Source: Magnolia sinica (Eukaryota; Streptophyta; Magnoliopsida; Magnoliales; Magnoliaceae). From it: 64,000 bases of DNA. The notes beneath the pieces are model-generated. The model saw nothing but the letters and a program-made list of their open reading frames with translations. It searched no databases and was not told the origin of the DNA. Position numbers and translations under genes: made by a program. The stretch spans positions 80,504,862-80,568,861 of the forward strand of contig NC_080584.1 of assembly GCF_029962835.1 (NCBI RefSeq). Direction: 5' to 3'. This document shows, in pieces, positions 36,649 to 49,286 of the stretch (positions are counted from its first letter, which is position 1; each line of letters starts with the position of its first letter).

Positions 36649-37700
36649 ATGGCGCGCAGGAGAGTGACCCGATCGACTCCCGCACCACCACCTGAGACTC
36701 CGGCTCCACCACCTGCGGCTCCCGCACTACCACCTACGATCCCTGCTCCACCACCAGAGATTCCTACTGCCCAGCCTGAGGATGTCGCTCCTCTACCAGA
36801 GATTCATACCGCCCATCCTGAGGATGCTGCTCCTCCACCAGAGACCGGTGCGGATCCGACTGTATCCGTGAGTGCTTCCCAGTTGCAGCAGATGCTGCAG
36901 GCTGTGACGGCCGCACTTCAGGGGCAGAGCAGACACCCGGTTGTTTCACCGGCCCAGGCAGAGCAGGAGCGCGCGAGTGCCCTACTTCGAGAGTTCCGAC
37001 AGTTTGATCCTCCGCGTTTCCAGGGCGAGCCAGATCCGACAGCAGCGGAGAGATGGCGCTCCGATATGGAGAAGATCTTCGATACCATGTCATGTACGAC
37101 CGAGCAGCGAGTCCGGCTGGCAGTGTTTCTTTTTTAGGGCGTGGCCGAGCACTGGTGGACCTTCGTTACCCGCGTCGCAGGACCTGATTACGTCTGGACA
37201 TGGGATGATTTTATAGACCGATTCGAGGAGCAGTACTTTCCTGACCACATTCGACGCCAGAGGGCACTGGAATTCGAGACTCTGGTGTAGGGGGACATGA
37301 CTGTGGCACAGTACGCCGCTCATTTCATGGCACTATCGAGGTTTGCGCCTTATATGGTTGATGATGAGGGCGGAAGGCCCGCCATTTCTAGAACGGCTTA
37401 CGTTACGGTCTTCGAGGCCGTGTGATTGGGCACGAGCTTCCGACCTTTCAGGCAGATGACGGCCACGGGGAAGGGCATGTAGGGGATGGCGGCGCGCAGG
37501 GGGCCGTTAGAGGAGGGGTCGGAAGAGGCAGACCCCCTCCAGTAGCTCCCGCAGCGACGACCACCGAGGTATAGGAGCCACCCACTGCTAGAGCACCGGC
37601 GGCCCAGCGGCACCTCACGCGCCACCCGGAGCCCATTTGCGGGGACTTGTTTTGGATGTGGTGGGACGGGGCACTGCCTGTCGAGTGCCCTCGCCCTCAT
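36649..37700 (+). pseudogene. Chromovirus gag, broken
   Basis: Gag forms the nucleoprotein particle. The ATG at 36649 opens a proline-rich start (about residues 10-70, many PAPPPE units), a Q-rich stretch and the gag core (LLREFRQFDPPRFQGEPDP, then AAERWRSDMEKIFDTM). In-frame TAG codons at 37135 and 37288 interrupt it. Beyond about 37380 the frame shifts: GLRYGLRGRVIGHELPTFQ is read in another frame. A CFGCGG zinc-knuckle start lies at 37648, and its last cysteine needs another shift. Both TAG codons are where a CAG glutamine would fit. Confidence 0.85.
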
Positions 37701-38046
37701 CTGCGTGATCGATCGAGGATCACGGCGGCCTCATCTACATCCGCGAGCACCATAGCGGCCTCATCTATAGCCGAGTATCACGACCTCGCACAAGGCGACC
37801 TCGGCGGCGACCTCGGCCACGGCGGCGGCCCCATCGGCGGCGACCCACGGCCACCTCGGCCACGAGACCCCAGCGGCAGAGGCAGCAGTTTTGACCGCCT
37901 CAGCGACAGCAGCAGCACCAGGGACCTTAGAGGGGACAGGCACCTCCCTAGTCAGCTCAGGCTAGATTCTACGCAGCTCAGTAGGACTCGCAGTCATCCG
38001 GAGGAGTCATCGAGGGTATACTCCCTGTCTCTTCATGCATCGCCCG
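37701..38046 (+). pseudogene. Gag-protease linker, GC-rich
   Basis: Very GC-rich, full of repeated 'ccacggcggc' and 'cctcggcc' triplet-like words between the zinc knuckle and the protease. No domain is visible. The open frame at 37647-38114 is a mixture of frames, not a real product. Confidence 0.5.
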
Positions 38047-38047
38047 A

Positions 38048-39285
38048 GTATTATTTGATTCTGGTGCTTCTCACTCATTCATGTCCGAGGATTTCGGCCG
38101 ATCGACTGCATTGACGACAGAGTCTGCTCGCGAGGAGTTGACCGTATCGACGCCCTTGGGGAGGACCACAGTATTGGGCCGTTTCTGTTCATCTTGCCCT
38201 GTTCTGGTCAGAGATATCTTTTTACCCGCTGACTTATTTGTGCTGCCGATGATAGATTTCGACGTTATCTTGGGCATGGATTGGCTTGCCGAGTACCACG
38301 CTATCTTGGACTGTTCTGCCAGGATAGTCACATTTTGCATACCAGGCTTGCCACAGTTTCAGTTCGTTGCAGAGCCCCGAGGAGAGCCGTTATCTTACTT
38401 GATGTCCTGTGCCATTGAGGAGCCTGTTGTCATTTGTATTGATCAGTGGCCGGTTGTCTGCGACTTCCCCGACGTGTTCCAGGAGATTCGGGGATTGCCT
38501 CCGCGTTGTCATATTGAGTTCAAGATAGACCTTGTGCCCGGTACCGCGCCTATCTCGAAGGCCCTGTACCGTATGGCACCGATGGAGTTGCGTGAGTTAC
38601 CGCGTCAGTTGGACGAGTTATGTGAGTTGGGATTTATTCGTCCCAGCAGTTCTCCGTGGGGAGTGCCGGTACTCTTCGTTAGGAAGAAGGATGACTCGTT
38701 GAGGCTCTGCGTAGATTACTGTGAGCTCAACCGGGTCACGATTAAGAACAAGTACCCGCTCCCGAGGATAGACGATTTATTTGATCAGCTGCAGGGTGCA
38801 CAGTTCTTTTCGAAGATTGACCTGCGTTCTGGTTATCATCAGATTCGTGTCCGAGAGGAGGACATCCCGAAGACGGCTTTCAGGACGCGTTATGGTCATT
38901 TTGAGTTTCAGGTCATGTCCTTTGGACTGACCAATACACCCGCGGTCTTCATGCAGTTGATGAATGAGGTCTTTCGTTCATATCTATATCAGTTTGTTGT
39001 AGTTTTCATCGACGACATTCTGATATATTCGAGGACCCGTGAGGACCATATGCAGCATCTGGAGATCGCCTTGTAGACCCTCTGTGCCCACCAGCTGTAT
39101 GCGAAGCTGGAGAAGTGTGAGTTCTGGCAAGAGGAGGTGAGATTCCTCGGTCACGTGGTGACGAGGGAGGGTGTCGCAGTGGACCCCTCGAAGGTTGAGG
39201 CAGTGCGTCAGTGGGGCCAGCCCACGACTGCGTCCGAGATCCGTAGTTTCCTTGGTTTAGCGGGATATTATCGGCGTTTCATGAG
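38048..39285 (+). pseudogene. Chromovirus protease and reverse transcriptase, broken
   Basis: The protease opens with [11 protein letters not shown] (active-site Asp codon at 38057) and ends [10 protein letters not shown] (near 38260). Reverse transcriptase follows: [69 protein letters not shown] and the catalytic [10 protein letters not shown] (about 39006-39035), so catalytic residues are intact. The frame is cut by TAG at 39074. Downstream, [10 protein letters not shown] and [10 protein letters not shown] continue in the same frame. A one-base loss near 39281-39285 shifts the end (YYRRF) before RNase H. Confidence 0.92.
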
Positions 39286-39783
39286 GGCTTCTCCCGTATT
39301 GCAGCCCCGTTGACCAGGTTGACTCGGAAGAGCACAGAGTTTATTTGGAGTGACGCCTGTGAGCGAGCATTTATGGAGCTAAAGGACCGTCTGACATCCG
39401 CTCCTGTTCTCACTCTTTCCTCTGGGAGTGATGAATTCGTGGTATTTACCGATGCTTCGCGTATTGGAGTGGGTGCTGTGTTGATGCAGCACGACAGACT
39501 TGTAGCATTTGCGTCTCGTCAGCTCAAGGTTCATGAGCTGAACTACCCCACGCATGATTTGGAGCTGGCAACAGTCGTCTTCGCACTGAAGGTGTGGAGA
39601 CACTATCTCTATGGGGTCAGGTTTGAGCTCTTCTCTGACCACAAGAGCTTGAAGTATTTATTCTCTCAATCCGAGCTGAACATGAGACAGAGACGCTGGA
39701 TGGAGCTTCTGAAGGATTATGATTTTGACCTCCAGTACCACCCAGGCAAGGCGAATGTGGTGGCAGATGCCTTCAGCCGTTAG
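39286..39783 (+). pseudogene. Chromovirus RNase H
   Basis: Degrades the RNA strand of RNA-DNA hybrids during reverse transcription. The continuous frame includes [49 protein letters not shown] and VVADAFSR. The Asp/Glu/Asp pattern (TDAS, LELA, FSDH) is present. It ends at a TAG at 39781, after which integrase lies in another interrupted frame. This is the best-preserved domain of the element. Confidence 0.9.
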
Positions 39784-39899
39784 CCACGAGGCCTGGTGGC
39801 ACATATGATGATTCAGGAGTGGAAGATGCTTGAGGATGTTTGCAGTCTTCTATCGTGCAGTTATCGAGCCTGTCAATTTAACCCTCTCTTATAGCAAGG

Positions 39900-41315
39900 G
39901 TAATCGAGGCTCAGCAGGTAGACGAGTCGTTGCAGAGTTATAGGGCTGAGGCAACATCTGAGAGTCAGTCGGATTGGGAGATTGGTTTTGATGGTAGACT
40001 TCGCTTTAGAGGTCGATTGTGTGTCCCAAGTATTTCTGAGTTGCGTAGAGATCTTATGGCCGAGGCACATCGATCGCGGTTTTCTATCCACCTTGGCTCA
40101 ATGAAGATGTACCGTAATATAAGGTGATAATATTTTAGGGAGGGGATGAAGCACCAGATCGCCAGTTTTGTGGCCGAATGTGACATATGTCAGCGTGTCA
40201 AGGCCGATCATCAGAGACCCCCTGGTCTATTGCAACCGTTGAGCGTCCCGACGTGGAAGTGGGAGCACGTGTCTATAGATTTTATTATAGGTTTGCTGAG
40301 GACTCAGCGCGGTCATAACGCCATCTGGGTTGTCGTGGACCGTCTGACGAAGTCAACACATTTTCTTGCGATTCGTGCGACTTGGCCTTTGGATCGGCTT
40401 GCGAGGTTATTCATTGAGGAGATTGTGAGACTGCACGGCATTCCAGTCTCGATCGTTTCTGACTAAGACCCGAGGTTCATATCTCAGTTTTGGAGGAGCT
40501 TTCAGAGAGCTATGGGCACTGATTTGCAGCTCAGTACCGTATATCATCCGCAGACCGATAGCCAAACCGAAAGGGTCAACCAGATCCTTGAGGATATGCT
40601 TCGGGCCTACGTGATTGACTTTGGTGGTAGCTGGGATGAGCATCTGTGATTGGCTGAGTTCGCATACAATAACAGCTATCAGGCGACCATTGGCATGGCT
40701 CCTTTTGAGGCATTATATGGCAGACCGTGCAGATCTCCGAGTTGTTGGACCGAGGTTGGAGAGCAGCGTCTCCTAGGTCCCAAGCTTGTGCAGGAGACAT
40801 CTGAGGTTATCGATATCATCAGGCAGAGGATGCGCACAGCTCAGAGCTGGCAGAAGAGTGTTGCTGATTGCCGACGTCGTCCCTTGGAGTTTGATGTAGG
40901 GGACCATGTGTATCTCAAGGTCTCGCCCATGAAGGGCGTAGTTTGATTTGGAGCGAAGGGCAAGCTTGCCCCGAGATTCATAGGACCTTTCGAGATCACT
41001 GAGCGCATTGGCGCTGTAGCCTATCGGCTTGCCTTACCATCTCAGTTGTCTGGCGTCCACAATGTTTTCCACGTCTCTATGTTAAGGAAGTGTGGGTCAG
41101 ACATCGTTCCTGTTATCGATTGGCAGCCATTGGAGGTTCGTGAGGACGCTTCTTATATTGAGCAGCCAGTACGTACCCTTGATTGGAAGGAGCAGGTCCT
41201 CCGAACCAAGGTCATTCCCTTGGTGAAGGTTCAATGGGGTCACCATTCTGTTGATGAGGCATCTTGGGAGTGTGAGGCTGAGATTCGAGAGCGCTATCCT
41301 CATCTCTTTATATGA
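39900..41315 (+). pseudogene. Chromovirus integrase with chromodomain-like tail, broken
   Basis: Zinc finger: HRSRFSIHLGSMKMYRN then CDICQRVKADHQRP. Catalytic core: HVSIDFI (Asp), IVSD (Asp) and TERVNQILEDML (Glu), so the DDE triad is visible. Then LAEFAYNNSYQATIGM, FGAKGKLAPRFIGPFEI (the GPF zone) and NVFHVSMLRK. A chromodomain-like end at about 41160-41312 has LVKVQWGHHSVDEASW and IRERYPHLF. Stops at 40125, 40128, 40464, 40647 and 40944. The 40944 TGA stands where CGA would fit. In this family the tail is thought to guide insertion to heterochromatin. Confidence 0.9.
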
Positions 41316-41435
41316 CGATGCCTTGCTTCTTGTATGTTGTCTCTGATATTTATATGACGATGCCTTGCTTCCTCTTCTATTATGATTCATGTTTTCTTAT
41401 GATGATCGTGTAAATTTCGAGGACAAAATTTTTAT

Positions 41436-41449
41436 TTGGAGGGGAGAGC
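41436..41449 (+). other. Polypurine tract
   Basis: A purine-rich run (ggaggggagag) immediately before the 3' LTR, the plus-strand priming site expected in LTR elements. Confidence 0.85.
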
Positions 41450-42405
41450 TGTAAGACCCGTGTCCCAGTCCGTACCGTTTCGTCAGCTTCCGTGGTCCTT
41501 CCGGTCAAATTTCGACAACTTTCGCTCCTTATCCGACGTTTGCGCGTGATCTTAAGACAGGTCCCGCACACCGACGTCGGCTCGATCTGAAACCTATGTC
41601 TTGGCGACTGCATCGTTGCCGCGGTTCCAACGCCGCGACTCGCACACCAAACCGATACTCAGGCTAGAAGATGTCGATCTGCATTTATTCCGAAGAAACA
41701 CCGCGCGTTGCGGATTTCGAGGGAATCTCTACAATTAGTCCCATCAATCAACCATTAATGCAAGCCTTACCTCAAGTACCACAACCCATTACCTCCTTTT
41801 TCAAAAGTCCACCCTCTTTCCACCTTACCATTCCTCTTTTTCCAAATTTCAACCACAACATACCACTTTTACAAAATTTTCAACCCAACCCATCACCCAT
41901 CCATATCTTCTCTCTCTCCCTCATTTCTCCAAAAAAAAAAAATCTCTCCAAGCAACTAAGAACCCCAAAACGTCCAAGCTTTCCTCTCCCTCCCAAGTGT
42001 GGTCCACCTTCTCATCTTCCATCTACACCCTCTCATCTCTCATCCACACCATTAATCTTCCATCATCCACCGTCCAAGGTAAAGGCAAGGAGCATTTGAG
42101 GCCAAGGGAGCAAGGAGGAGGCTTAAAGGTGGGTGATCCACCGTTGAAATCTTGATCTTTAAGGCCCACTTGTTGTGGGACCCATTTTGATGTATGTGTT
42201 GTATCAAAGGAGGGCCCATAGTGGCGGGGTCCCTCCTCTCTATCTCACCGTATATTTCTCTCTCTCTCTCTCTTTCGTTGTGATGGTGTGGATCCCACCA
42301 ATATGTGTTACATCTACCCCGTCCATCTACATCAGACGGTGTGGCCCACTCTATTCCAGGTGATGATCCACACCATCCACTGTTTAAATGGGCCCAATGC
42401 ATCTT

Positions 42406-42447
<42 letters not shown>

Positions 42448-45400
42448 ATTTTATATAATATATATATATAATATAATATAATATGTATTTTTTTATATAT
42501 ATAATATAAGATATATATTATATGTATATGCATATATATATTGGTGGGCCACGCCCATGTGGGACCCACCATAATGCATGTGTTTATCCACACCGTCCAG
42601 CGTCACTGGACGCTGGAAGGGTGTGGGCAACATGGAGTGTGTATACTGACAGTACTCACAGGCTAACAAAAACTCTAAAAATGGGGCCTTTTTGGAGTAG
42701 GTTGCCCATGCAGGCCCCACCTTGATGTATGGGACTGATCCACACTGTCCATTCCGTTACCCAGTTCATTTCAGCCGTTGAACCAAAAATTTAGACTAAT
42801 CTGATAATCAAGTGGGCCATACCAAAGAAAATAGCGGTATTGCCATTAAAATACCTCCCTGATGCTCCTGTATATCAAAAACCACCCAATATTGGACTCG
42901 ATGGGATTATATTGAGCCACAGGGACTAATGGCTGGGATGGATTCATCTGTGGTGGGCCCCATCTATCAAAACCATCGAATCATTGGTTTAAAAAAAAAA
43001 TTAAAATGGAATAAGAGGCAGCGGCATCTGCTGCTGCCGCTGTCAGAAGGCGGGCGGGCGGACGGCGAGCAGGGCCTCATGGCCCCAGCTGCGGGCCCCA
43101 CTGTGATGCGTTTCAGACATCAAAACCGTGCATTTGATGGGTCCCCACAGACCAGCCGTCCACCCCAAAAATCAGCCGTAAACGGAACTCAGGCGGGCCA
43201 TACCATCTAAAATCATGTGAAGACATGCCTAAAACACATAAAATCATTTAGTGGGGCCTACCTGAGTTTTGGATGTGATTGAAACTTGGTTGAACCACAA
43301 AATCCTCTAGACGTCCAACGTGAAATGGGGAGGGCCCCCCTTGGCCCCAATTGTGGACCCTACCATGATGTATGTTTTACATCCATGCCGTTCATTTAAT
43401 AGGTCCCCTTTTATGATGCGTTGGTTCCAAAAATCAGTCATAAACAGTTCTCGGATGGCCCACACCATCACCTTTCATGCGGTGGTATGCCAAGCCACAT
43501 GGAATCAACTGCTGGAGTCCACATGCAACTTGAATCCACCTGAAACTCGGTTTGGACCCTTAAATTGGTGGGACACACACAATGAATGGGTTGGATTTAT
43601 GAACTACATCACGGTGGACCCCAGGACCACATAACCACACCAAAAGTTTGGTTTGTTGTTAAATAAACATTGCAGTGGCTCAGTCCACGTGACCTTTCAA
43701 TAGGGTGGATGGAAAATGAACAATTCAGTGGGCCCTTGCTCACGTGACCTTATGAATAGATTGGATGATAAATAAATATTACAGTGGGCCCTACCTTGGT
43801 CCACATGACCATATAAACAGTTGGTTGGAAAATAAACATTATGTTTGGCCCAGGTTGTTTGGAAAATAAATATTACTGTGGGCCCCGGTCTGAATGACCT
43901 TATTAATGGGTTGGATGGGAAATAAACATTATGGTAGGCCACACATGGGACCAACTTATGTATGTATTGTAAACCATACCCTCCATTAGAGTGGGCTCCA
44001 TCATGATGCATGTGTTTCATCCAACTGTTCAATCATTTTGGAAATAATTTAAGGCCCATATTATGAGGCCCATTGAGGCCCACCTTGATATAGATATGGG
44101 GCTCATGCTATGTAGCCCATTTGATGTATTTGGGTCCTTGGGTCAAGGCCCAATTAGATGTACAAAAGGCCCATTGCAATGTGTGATTCATGGAAGACCA
44201 TCCCTTGGGAGCAATGTTGGTTTGATGTCCACATTGAATGGATAATGTTGGTTAAATGTCCGCATTAGAACTCTCCCTAAGGCCCACTGATAGGCCCATA
44301 CTTGTGGTAAGTAGGCCGTCTAGGCCCATCTCCGTTATACAAAGAGCCCATCTCTTTATATATGTTTGGTATAGATCCATGATTCATGATCATTCGCATC
44401 ATATGTATGCCTGATGTGAGGGGTGACCGATCATAGCATATGCCTTCGGGCGGACTATTTATGGGCTCCCTAATAGGCAGAGTTGCCCCATATAAGTGCA
44501 TGGTACACGTAGGACTGTTGCATGACTGATAATGTGATTCATGCACTTGCATTTGTGTGATTGTTGTTACTATATGCCCTAGCCACATCAGGGCTATAGC
44601 CTTCATAGACACATCGTGGATGGCAGGATTGGATACCAGAAATATTTGGTTCTAAGCATACGGGCGCCATAGATGTCCCTAGGTGAAAATTCCTAAACCC
44701 GATGGTACCAAAGGATGACTCCAACATCGAGACCGAGTGGATATATGGCGCATGAGGGCCGAATACCAGGAGGCAGCGTCTCCCACTGTGTCGTGGTCGG
44801 TTGGAAAAGAATGTGGCCTTACTCACCCGAGGGTAGGGGGTAATACTAGGCTGAGTTTGACCAGCTCGTGAATGGGTCCGCTATCGACGTGTCGGATAGA
44901 TATTGGCAGACTATTGGCCAGGCGGATAGTGAGGTTTCTTACACTCACTTGGACTGTGCGGCTAGGAGAGCAACAATGCCATTTGGAGTATATTGAACCC
45001 CGGTGATTATCCAGAATGAGAACTGTACTGATACATGATGAGGATTGGCATGCTTGAGTTGCATCTCACATCGCATGGCCGTGTTATGGCCGATAGCATT
45101 CATATCTTGCACTGCATAGCCTTGGTAGGACTGATTGCATTCATGTGCTCATCACCATGATTCCGCATTACTCTGACCTTACATTTTGAGCACGCTTATG
45201 TTGCGCACATGCTTACACCACCCTCTAAGCTTTCTATAAGCTTATACACGATTGATGCGTGCAGGAAACGTCAGGATGCAGTCGCAGCCATAGTCTAGCC
45301 GTTGTTGGAGCGTACAACCGAGCTTCTGGAGTTTTGTTTCTTTTGTTACATTGTATTTTCCCTTTCAGACGCATTGTACTCAAAAGTTTTTAATCATAGT

Positions 45401-45624
45401 GGATTTTGTGGTGGTGTTCTTGTGGTTATTGTTCGTTGGTTATGTTTTTGGTTATGCTCGTTATGAATCAGACTGATGATTTGAAACCCTTCTTGTAGTA
45501 TCCCAGGATGGGAACCTGGTGAATGGGTGCCCGGATCCGAGAATGGGGTTCTACGGAGGCTATCGGCGCCGAATTCGGCGATCGGGAATTTTGTGAGCCC
45601 GGTTTCCGAGTTCGGGGCGTGATA
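41450..45624 (+). repeat. 3' LTR of the chromovirus
   Basis: Starts TGTAAGACCCGTGTCC and ends GGGGCGTGATA (final CA changed to TA). 4,175 bp, collinear with the 5' LTR apart from an indel of about 110 bp near 43290 and microsatellite length differences. Base differences are mostly transitions. Confidence 0.93.
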
Positions 45625-45629
45625 AAATT

Positions 45630-46074
45630 CACATATAAATGTTCTTGTCAAGACAAATATCTATGATAGTTATGAAAATGATACATTCATACATTATCCA
45701 TCATTCATTGCATTTGCATTGTTAATCTTAAGGGCCCTCCCTGGAAGAAATGTTGATCTTGGTAGAGCGTTACCAGATACGGGCTATGCCCAAGCCTACT
45801 TAAAAGTGGAAGCCTACCTAACGGGTGGATGCGGGTTGGCGACCTCCAACCCAAGGAAATGGACGATCATCCCATCTGATGCATTTATACATCATTTGCA
45901 TCCATATATTGTGCATATATTTTTACATTTAGTGCTTGTATTATTTTAATTACTGTGATTATGAACCATGCTGAGTTTTCTCACTAAGCCTGGCCAACTT
46001 ACCTTTTCAGTGATGGAAAAACCGTACAGATAAACAATTAACTGATGAGTCAGCGCATGAACAAGAAGTTCTGA
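45630..46074 (+). repeat. Gypsy-type LTR, third piece
   Basis: Follows the AAATT duplication. Contains 'gagttttctcactaagcctggcc' near 45970, a word order like the closing part of gypsy LTRs. Taken with 26224-27199 and 32085-32183 as one LTR of about 1.5 kb. Its right end and the start of the LINE are not sharply defined. Confidence 0.4.
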
Positions 46075-47665
46075 CTGAACTGGGAGGAGGTTCGCCCTAG
46101 AAATGCTCGTCATCATCGCCCTCCCTTCACCATCTTTGTTGTTAATCTTACTTTCGATACCACTGAGGAGGATCTCTTTCGAATTTTCAGCAGATTCGGG
46201 AAACTTGCAGACGTCTACGTCCCAAGGGATCCTATTCGGAAGAAGTCTCGAGGCTTTACGTTTATTCAGTTCTACTACGAGCAAGAGGCCCTTAATGCTA
46301 CTCAATGCCTTAATGGTAAGAGAATCGATGGCCATATTGTCTCCATGGCCTGGGCAAAAAACAAGAAGGATCCCCCCAAACTGGAATGACAATTTATCCC
46401 TACCCAACCCCCCTCTGAAACGCGCCCGAAACCATACTCGGAGGCGATGAGAAATCCCATCCCTCTAGGAAGGAGCCTACCCGGGAGTGCAGAGATTTCG
46501 CCTCCTTGCCCTTCATCAAATCATCTCACCATAGAAGCTAACCCTAAGGAGGTGGATAAGTAAAAGAAATCCCTATCCTCTACTCTGATTGTCTTCTCGG
46601 CAAAGGAAACCTCTATATTACAGTTGATTGATTCGTTCCGGAAATCTAGGTACTCTGCCTCTCTGGTGGATTTCACCCGAGTAGCTCCGATGCAATTCCT
46701 TCTAAAATTCCAATATCACCAAGAGATGGCTACTTTTGCATCAGACCCCGTTCTTCATAGCCAGATGGGCTTATCTGATGTGGCTACTTGGTCTGCTGAA
46801 GCCACCTCGCTCAGACATGGAGTTTGGATCCGCCTAGTGGGTATCCCTGCTCATGCCTGGTTCCCTTCCACCATTGAAGGGTTAGCCAAAACTTATGGGG
46901 AGGTTATTCAAATTGATAGTGTCGCAGCTTTAGGAATCTTTTAGGCGTTTGCTAGAGTGTGTATAAAACCGAGCTCGGGATGGGACCTACATAGCTTGAG
47001 ATTCCTAAGAGTTAATGGTCAGTGTTTCCCTATCACAGGATTTCTTGAGAGGCCAATCATTAAGGGCTGCTGCGTGGTTTCTCAACTACATCCGAGCAAA
47101 GGCAGAGAATGGGTTGCTCGGTCCTTTTTCAGGTCAGGAGACCCATGACCCCCATCTGTTTGTGAAATTGCCGCGGAGAAGGGTTACCAGGCCGATCGGC
47201 CTCCCTTTCCTCATTACTCCCCTCATTGCGACCCATCCCAAACCCATGTAGCCATTTCAGCCTTCGTAGACCCGTCTCCCAAGCAGAATTTTGGTCACAA
47301 TCTGGCCTCAAATTCCTTTGATATCCATATCAAACACTTCAATCAACCACAACCCTCCCATGAACCTCCTAAATCCCATCAACCTCTTCACTCTTCTCCA
47401 CCTATCTTGGCTTCGGCTAGGGGATTCTCCCATCCTTCTCAGCCTTATGGCCCCCCCAGCCTACAGTACGTTCTAGACCCGAACACCCTTCACCATAGCC
47501 AACCCCTTCAGATAAGGTATCCCCAGAATACCAGGACCTATGACCCTGCATCCCTTGCTGCTTGGAGTCTACAGGTTTTCAATTTGACTTCCAGTCGTGG
47601 GAAGGATAGGCCAGCAATGCTAGTGGATGCCAATCTCACCTCAATACCATCAGATCAGGAGGAAG
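46075..47665 (+). pseudogene. LINE (L1-type) ORF1 with RRM and DUF4283-like domain, broken
   Basis: ORF1 encodes the RNA-binding partner of the LINE. An open stretch from 46075 reads NWEEVRPRNARHH, then an RRM: RNP2 FTIFVVNL (about 46123) and RNP1 KSRGFTFIQF (about 46246), ending NGKRIDGHIVSMAWAK. TGA at 46387 and TAA at 46561 lie in frame. The same frame continues through a DUF4283-like part (SILQLIDSFRKSRYSASLV, GVWIRLVGIPAHAWF) to TAG at 46942. The last part, in another frame, runs SDQEE to the break at 47665 and rejoins in frame at 52258. RRM-bearing ORF1 is known from the BNR-type L1 group of plants. Confidence 0.85.
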
Positions 47666-49206
47666 TGTAAGACTCGTATCCTAGCCCATACTGTTCCGTA
47701 GGCTTCCGCGGTCCTCCCGGTCAAATTTCGATGACCTGCGATACGTAGACAGTAGTTGCGTGTGATCCTAAGTCGTCTCTTGTATCTTAGAGTCGGCTCA
47801 ACTTGAGACTTGTACCATTGCGACCGCACCGTTTTCGCAGTTCCAACGCCGTGTCTTATGCACCAATCCGATACCCTGGCAGGAAGATGTGGGCCAGTGT
47901 TTGTTTCGAAGAAATGCCGCGCGTTTGTAATCCCAAGAGAATCTCTACAACATGTCAAATCAATCCCATCACCTCATATCAAGTACAAGAGCACCCACAC
48001 TTTCTTTCTCTACAAGTTAAGCAACCACCAAGTCAACTCTCTCTCACCCTCTCTCTTACACACCCATACATGTCAAGTACACCATCACCTCACCCATCAC
48101 TCACATCCATCACTTTCTCCTTACAACTCTCTCTCTCCCTCATTTCCCAAGCAACAAATCCCAAGCAAAAGAGGTGCTCACGTCTAAGCTCTTCCATATG
48201 AGAGAAAAGTGATTTTTGGTGGCCTACTTTCCCATCCCTTTAACCTCCATCCTAACCATTCATTTCTCATCTTCCACCATCAAAGAGGAACACAAGGGGA
48301 CTGATGTTCCAACGGACCGAGAAGATCGAAGGTGGGTGCTTAGTAGGCTAGGTTTTGATGTTTTGATGATGGGCTAAGTGAGGCATACCGATTGATGGTA
48401 TGGATCTCACTTGGGACCCTAGATGTGGTCGATGGCCCACCTTGATTTTATTATCATTCTGTGATGGGGCCATTCTCCATGGACCCCATCATGATATTTA
48501 CTTTCTAGCCTAAAAAGGGGTCATCTAGACCTTATATCTTGGTGGAGAAGGGATCTCCACCGTTAATTTTTGATTTGATGGGCCCACATGCAATGGAACC
48601 CACTTGATGTATGATTGGATGATTGAAACGGAGGGCCCATAGTGCCGGCATCCCTCCATCACATGTGTTCCTCTTTTTCTCTCTCTCCCTCTCTTTTTCA
48701 TTTATTTTGTGTGTGTGATGATGTAATTGTTTGGCCTACTCGGATGGACCCCACCTCGGTGTATATCTTATCCACACCAAGCATGCATTTAGTGGCTCAC
48801 CTGAGCCAGGCCCACCTTGTACATGTATTAGGCCCAGACCGTCCAGCGTCCAGGGACGCTGGACATCAAAATGAAAACATAAATATTGGCTTTGGTTCAA
48901 AGCCTTTGTGAAGGGCTGCCCATGTAGACCTCACATTGATGTATGGATTCAATCCAAGTCGTCCATCCTTTTCCCCAACACATTTTAGGTGTTGAACCTA
49001 AAAATGAAGCTGATCTGACTAACAAGTGGGCCATACCTTAGCAAATAGTAATTTTCACCGTTTAAATTCACTTAAATCTTTTTCCCATGCCAACATATCG
49101 CATATTGGACTTGTTTGGTCTGTCTCGGGCCATAGGATCTAATGGGTGGAGTGGATTTACTTGACGCGGACCCCACCTAAGAAATTCCTCAGAAAAACTA
49201 ACTTTT

Positions 49207-49209
49207 CGA

Positions 49210-49270
<61 letters not shown>

Positions 49271-49286
49271 AGAGAGAGAGAGAGAG
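49207..49286. repeat. (TA)n then (GA)n microsatellite
   Basis: About 60 bases of ta followed by an agag run, within the solo LTR. Confidence 0.9.

Larger units (their letters stand above)
32184..45624 (+). mobile_element. Ty3/gypsy chromovirus (Tekay/Del-like), complete, with giant LTRs
   Basis: A full-length 13,441 bp insertion bounded by AAATT on both sides (32179-32183 and 45625-45629). The LTRs are 4,291 and 4,175 bp; the internal part is 4,975 bp. Order: LTR, tRNA-Met primer site, gag, protease, reverse transcriptase, RNase H, integrase with chromodomain-like tail, polypurine tract, LTR. That order, with a tail near the end reading SWECEAEIRERYPHLF, is characteristic of chromoviruses. 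The Tekay/Del lineage is inferred from this tail and the long LTRs. Coding domains are all present but broken by about eight stops and a few frameshifts, so it is not autonomous. The LTRs differ by mostly transition changes plus an indel of about 110 bp. Confidence 0.93.

Noticed and set aside
36649-41315. Recently active, autonomous retrotransposon
   Set aside because: At least eight stops and several frameshifts interrupt gag and pol, so this copy cannot make its own proteins.
46103-46450. 115-codon plus-strand frame starting with an ATG
   Set aside because: It is the shifted shadow of the RRM. The real reading (RNP2 and RNP1 motifs) lies in another frame without its own ATG.
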